Positions 63,987-64,000 of a stretch of DNA of 64,000 nt are shown here, piece after piece (position 1 is the stretch's first letter; every line of letters starts with the position of its first letter). The position numbers were made by a program, and so were the translations under genes. Source of the stretch: Legionella drozanskii LLAP-1 (lineage in GTDB: Bacteria; Pseudomonadota; Gammaproteobacteria; Legionellales; Legionellaceae). The notes beneath the pieces were generated by a model that worked only from the letters and a program-made list of their open reading frames with translations, was not told the origin of the DNA and made no database searches. The stretch covers positions 539,332-603,331 of the forward strand of contig NZ_LNXY01000027.1 of assembly GCF_001467585.1 (NCBI RefSeq), written 5' to 3'.

Positions 63987-64000
63987 TGAAGAGGCAAGAA

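Overview
The window reads as a contiguous piece of a low-GC gammaproteobacterial chromosome, almost certainly a Legionella species or close relative. Three things suggest this. Housekeeping genes are in gammaproteobacterial order (tig-clpP-clpX-lon-hupB-ppiD; pgsA-tRNA-Gly-Cys-Leu; prmB-aroC-asd). An ankyrin-repeat protein beside asd looks like the Legionella core effector AnkH. Several large, unassignable, eukaryotic-like or coiled-coil proteins resemble type IV (Dot/Icm) substrates. Genus assignment is inference from memory of these families; no search was run.

Layout. 1-2.3 kb: tail of a carboxylate-amine ligase-like gene, then pyrB, ruvX and yqgE/algH on the minus strand. 2.5-7.7 kb: an FMN/FeS glutamate synthase-like protein, a formaldehyde detoxification operon (frmA-fghA-HIT protein) and a LysR regulator. 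7.8-10.6 kb: a proline iminopeptidase homologue that has lost its nucleophile serine, dtd, mlaA and trmL. 10.7-16.5 kb: accessory genes (unknown 348-aa protein, YqjD-like protein, phasin, AhpD-like protein, lipoprotein, beta-helix surface protein). 16.8-21.6 kb: gshA-gshB-ligD. 21.9-31.3 kb: DMT exporter, two rhodaneses, a coiled-coil unknown, a phosphatase, htpX, a pentapeptide-repeat membrane protein and grxC-secB-gpsA. 31.5-37.7 kb: a PAPS-reductase-like protein, three tRNAs, pgsA, a HAD phosphatase, rluC and the divergent rne with a long leader. 38-45.2 kb: ankH-like gene, asd, aroC, prmB, then smr-udk-fabI on the plus strand. 45.4-55.5 kb: an unknown membrane protein with a 36-bp minisatellite, ppiD, tRNA-Asp/Val, hupB, lon, clpX, clpP and tig. 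55.5-58.3 kb: four tRNAs with a strong promoter, a tyrosine recombinase, and a repeat-rich stretch holding a broken GIY-YIG nuclease gene inside a 58-bp inverted repeat. 58.3-64 kb: murI, a 1406-aa candidate effector and a divergent small secreted cysteine-rich protein.

Working together: frmA, fghA and gshA/gshB form a glutathione-dependent formaldehyde and redox module, with grxC and the rhodaneses adding thiol chemistry. tig, clpP, clpX, lon, hupB, ppiD, secB and htpX form a protein-quality block. The most unusual item is the GIY-YIG/palindrome element at 57.4-58.2 kb, which looks like a decayed nuclease gene bounded by, and ending inside, REPIN-like palindromes. Also notable are the possible PmrA-type site in front of the 1406-aa protein, the serine-less iminopeptidase, and the rne leader with a small upstream ORF and a CRP-like dyad.
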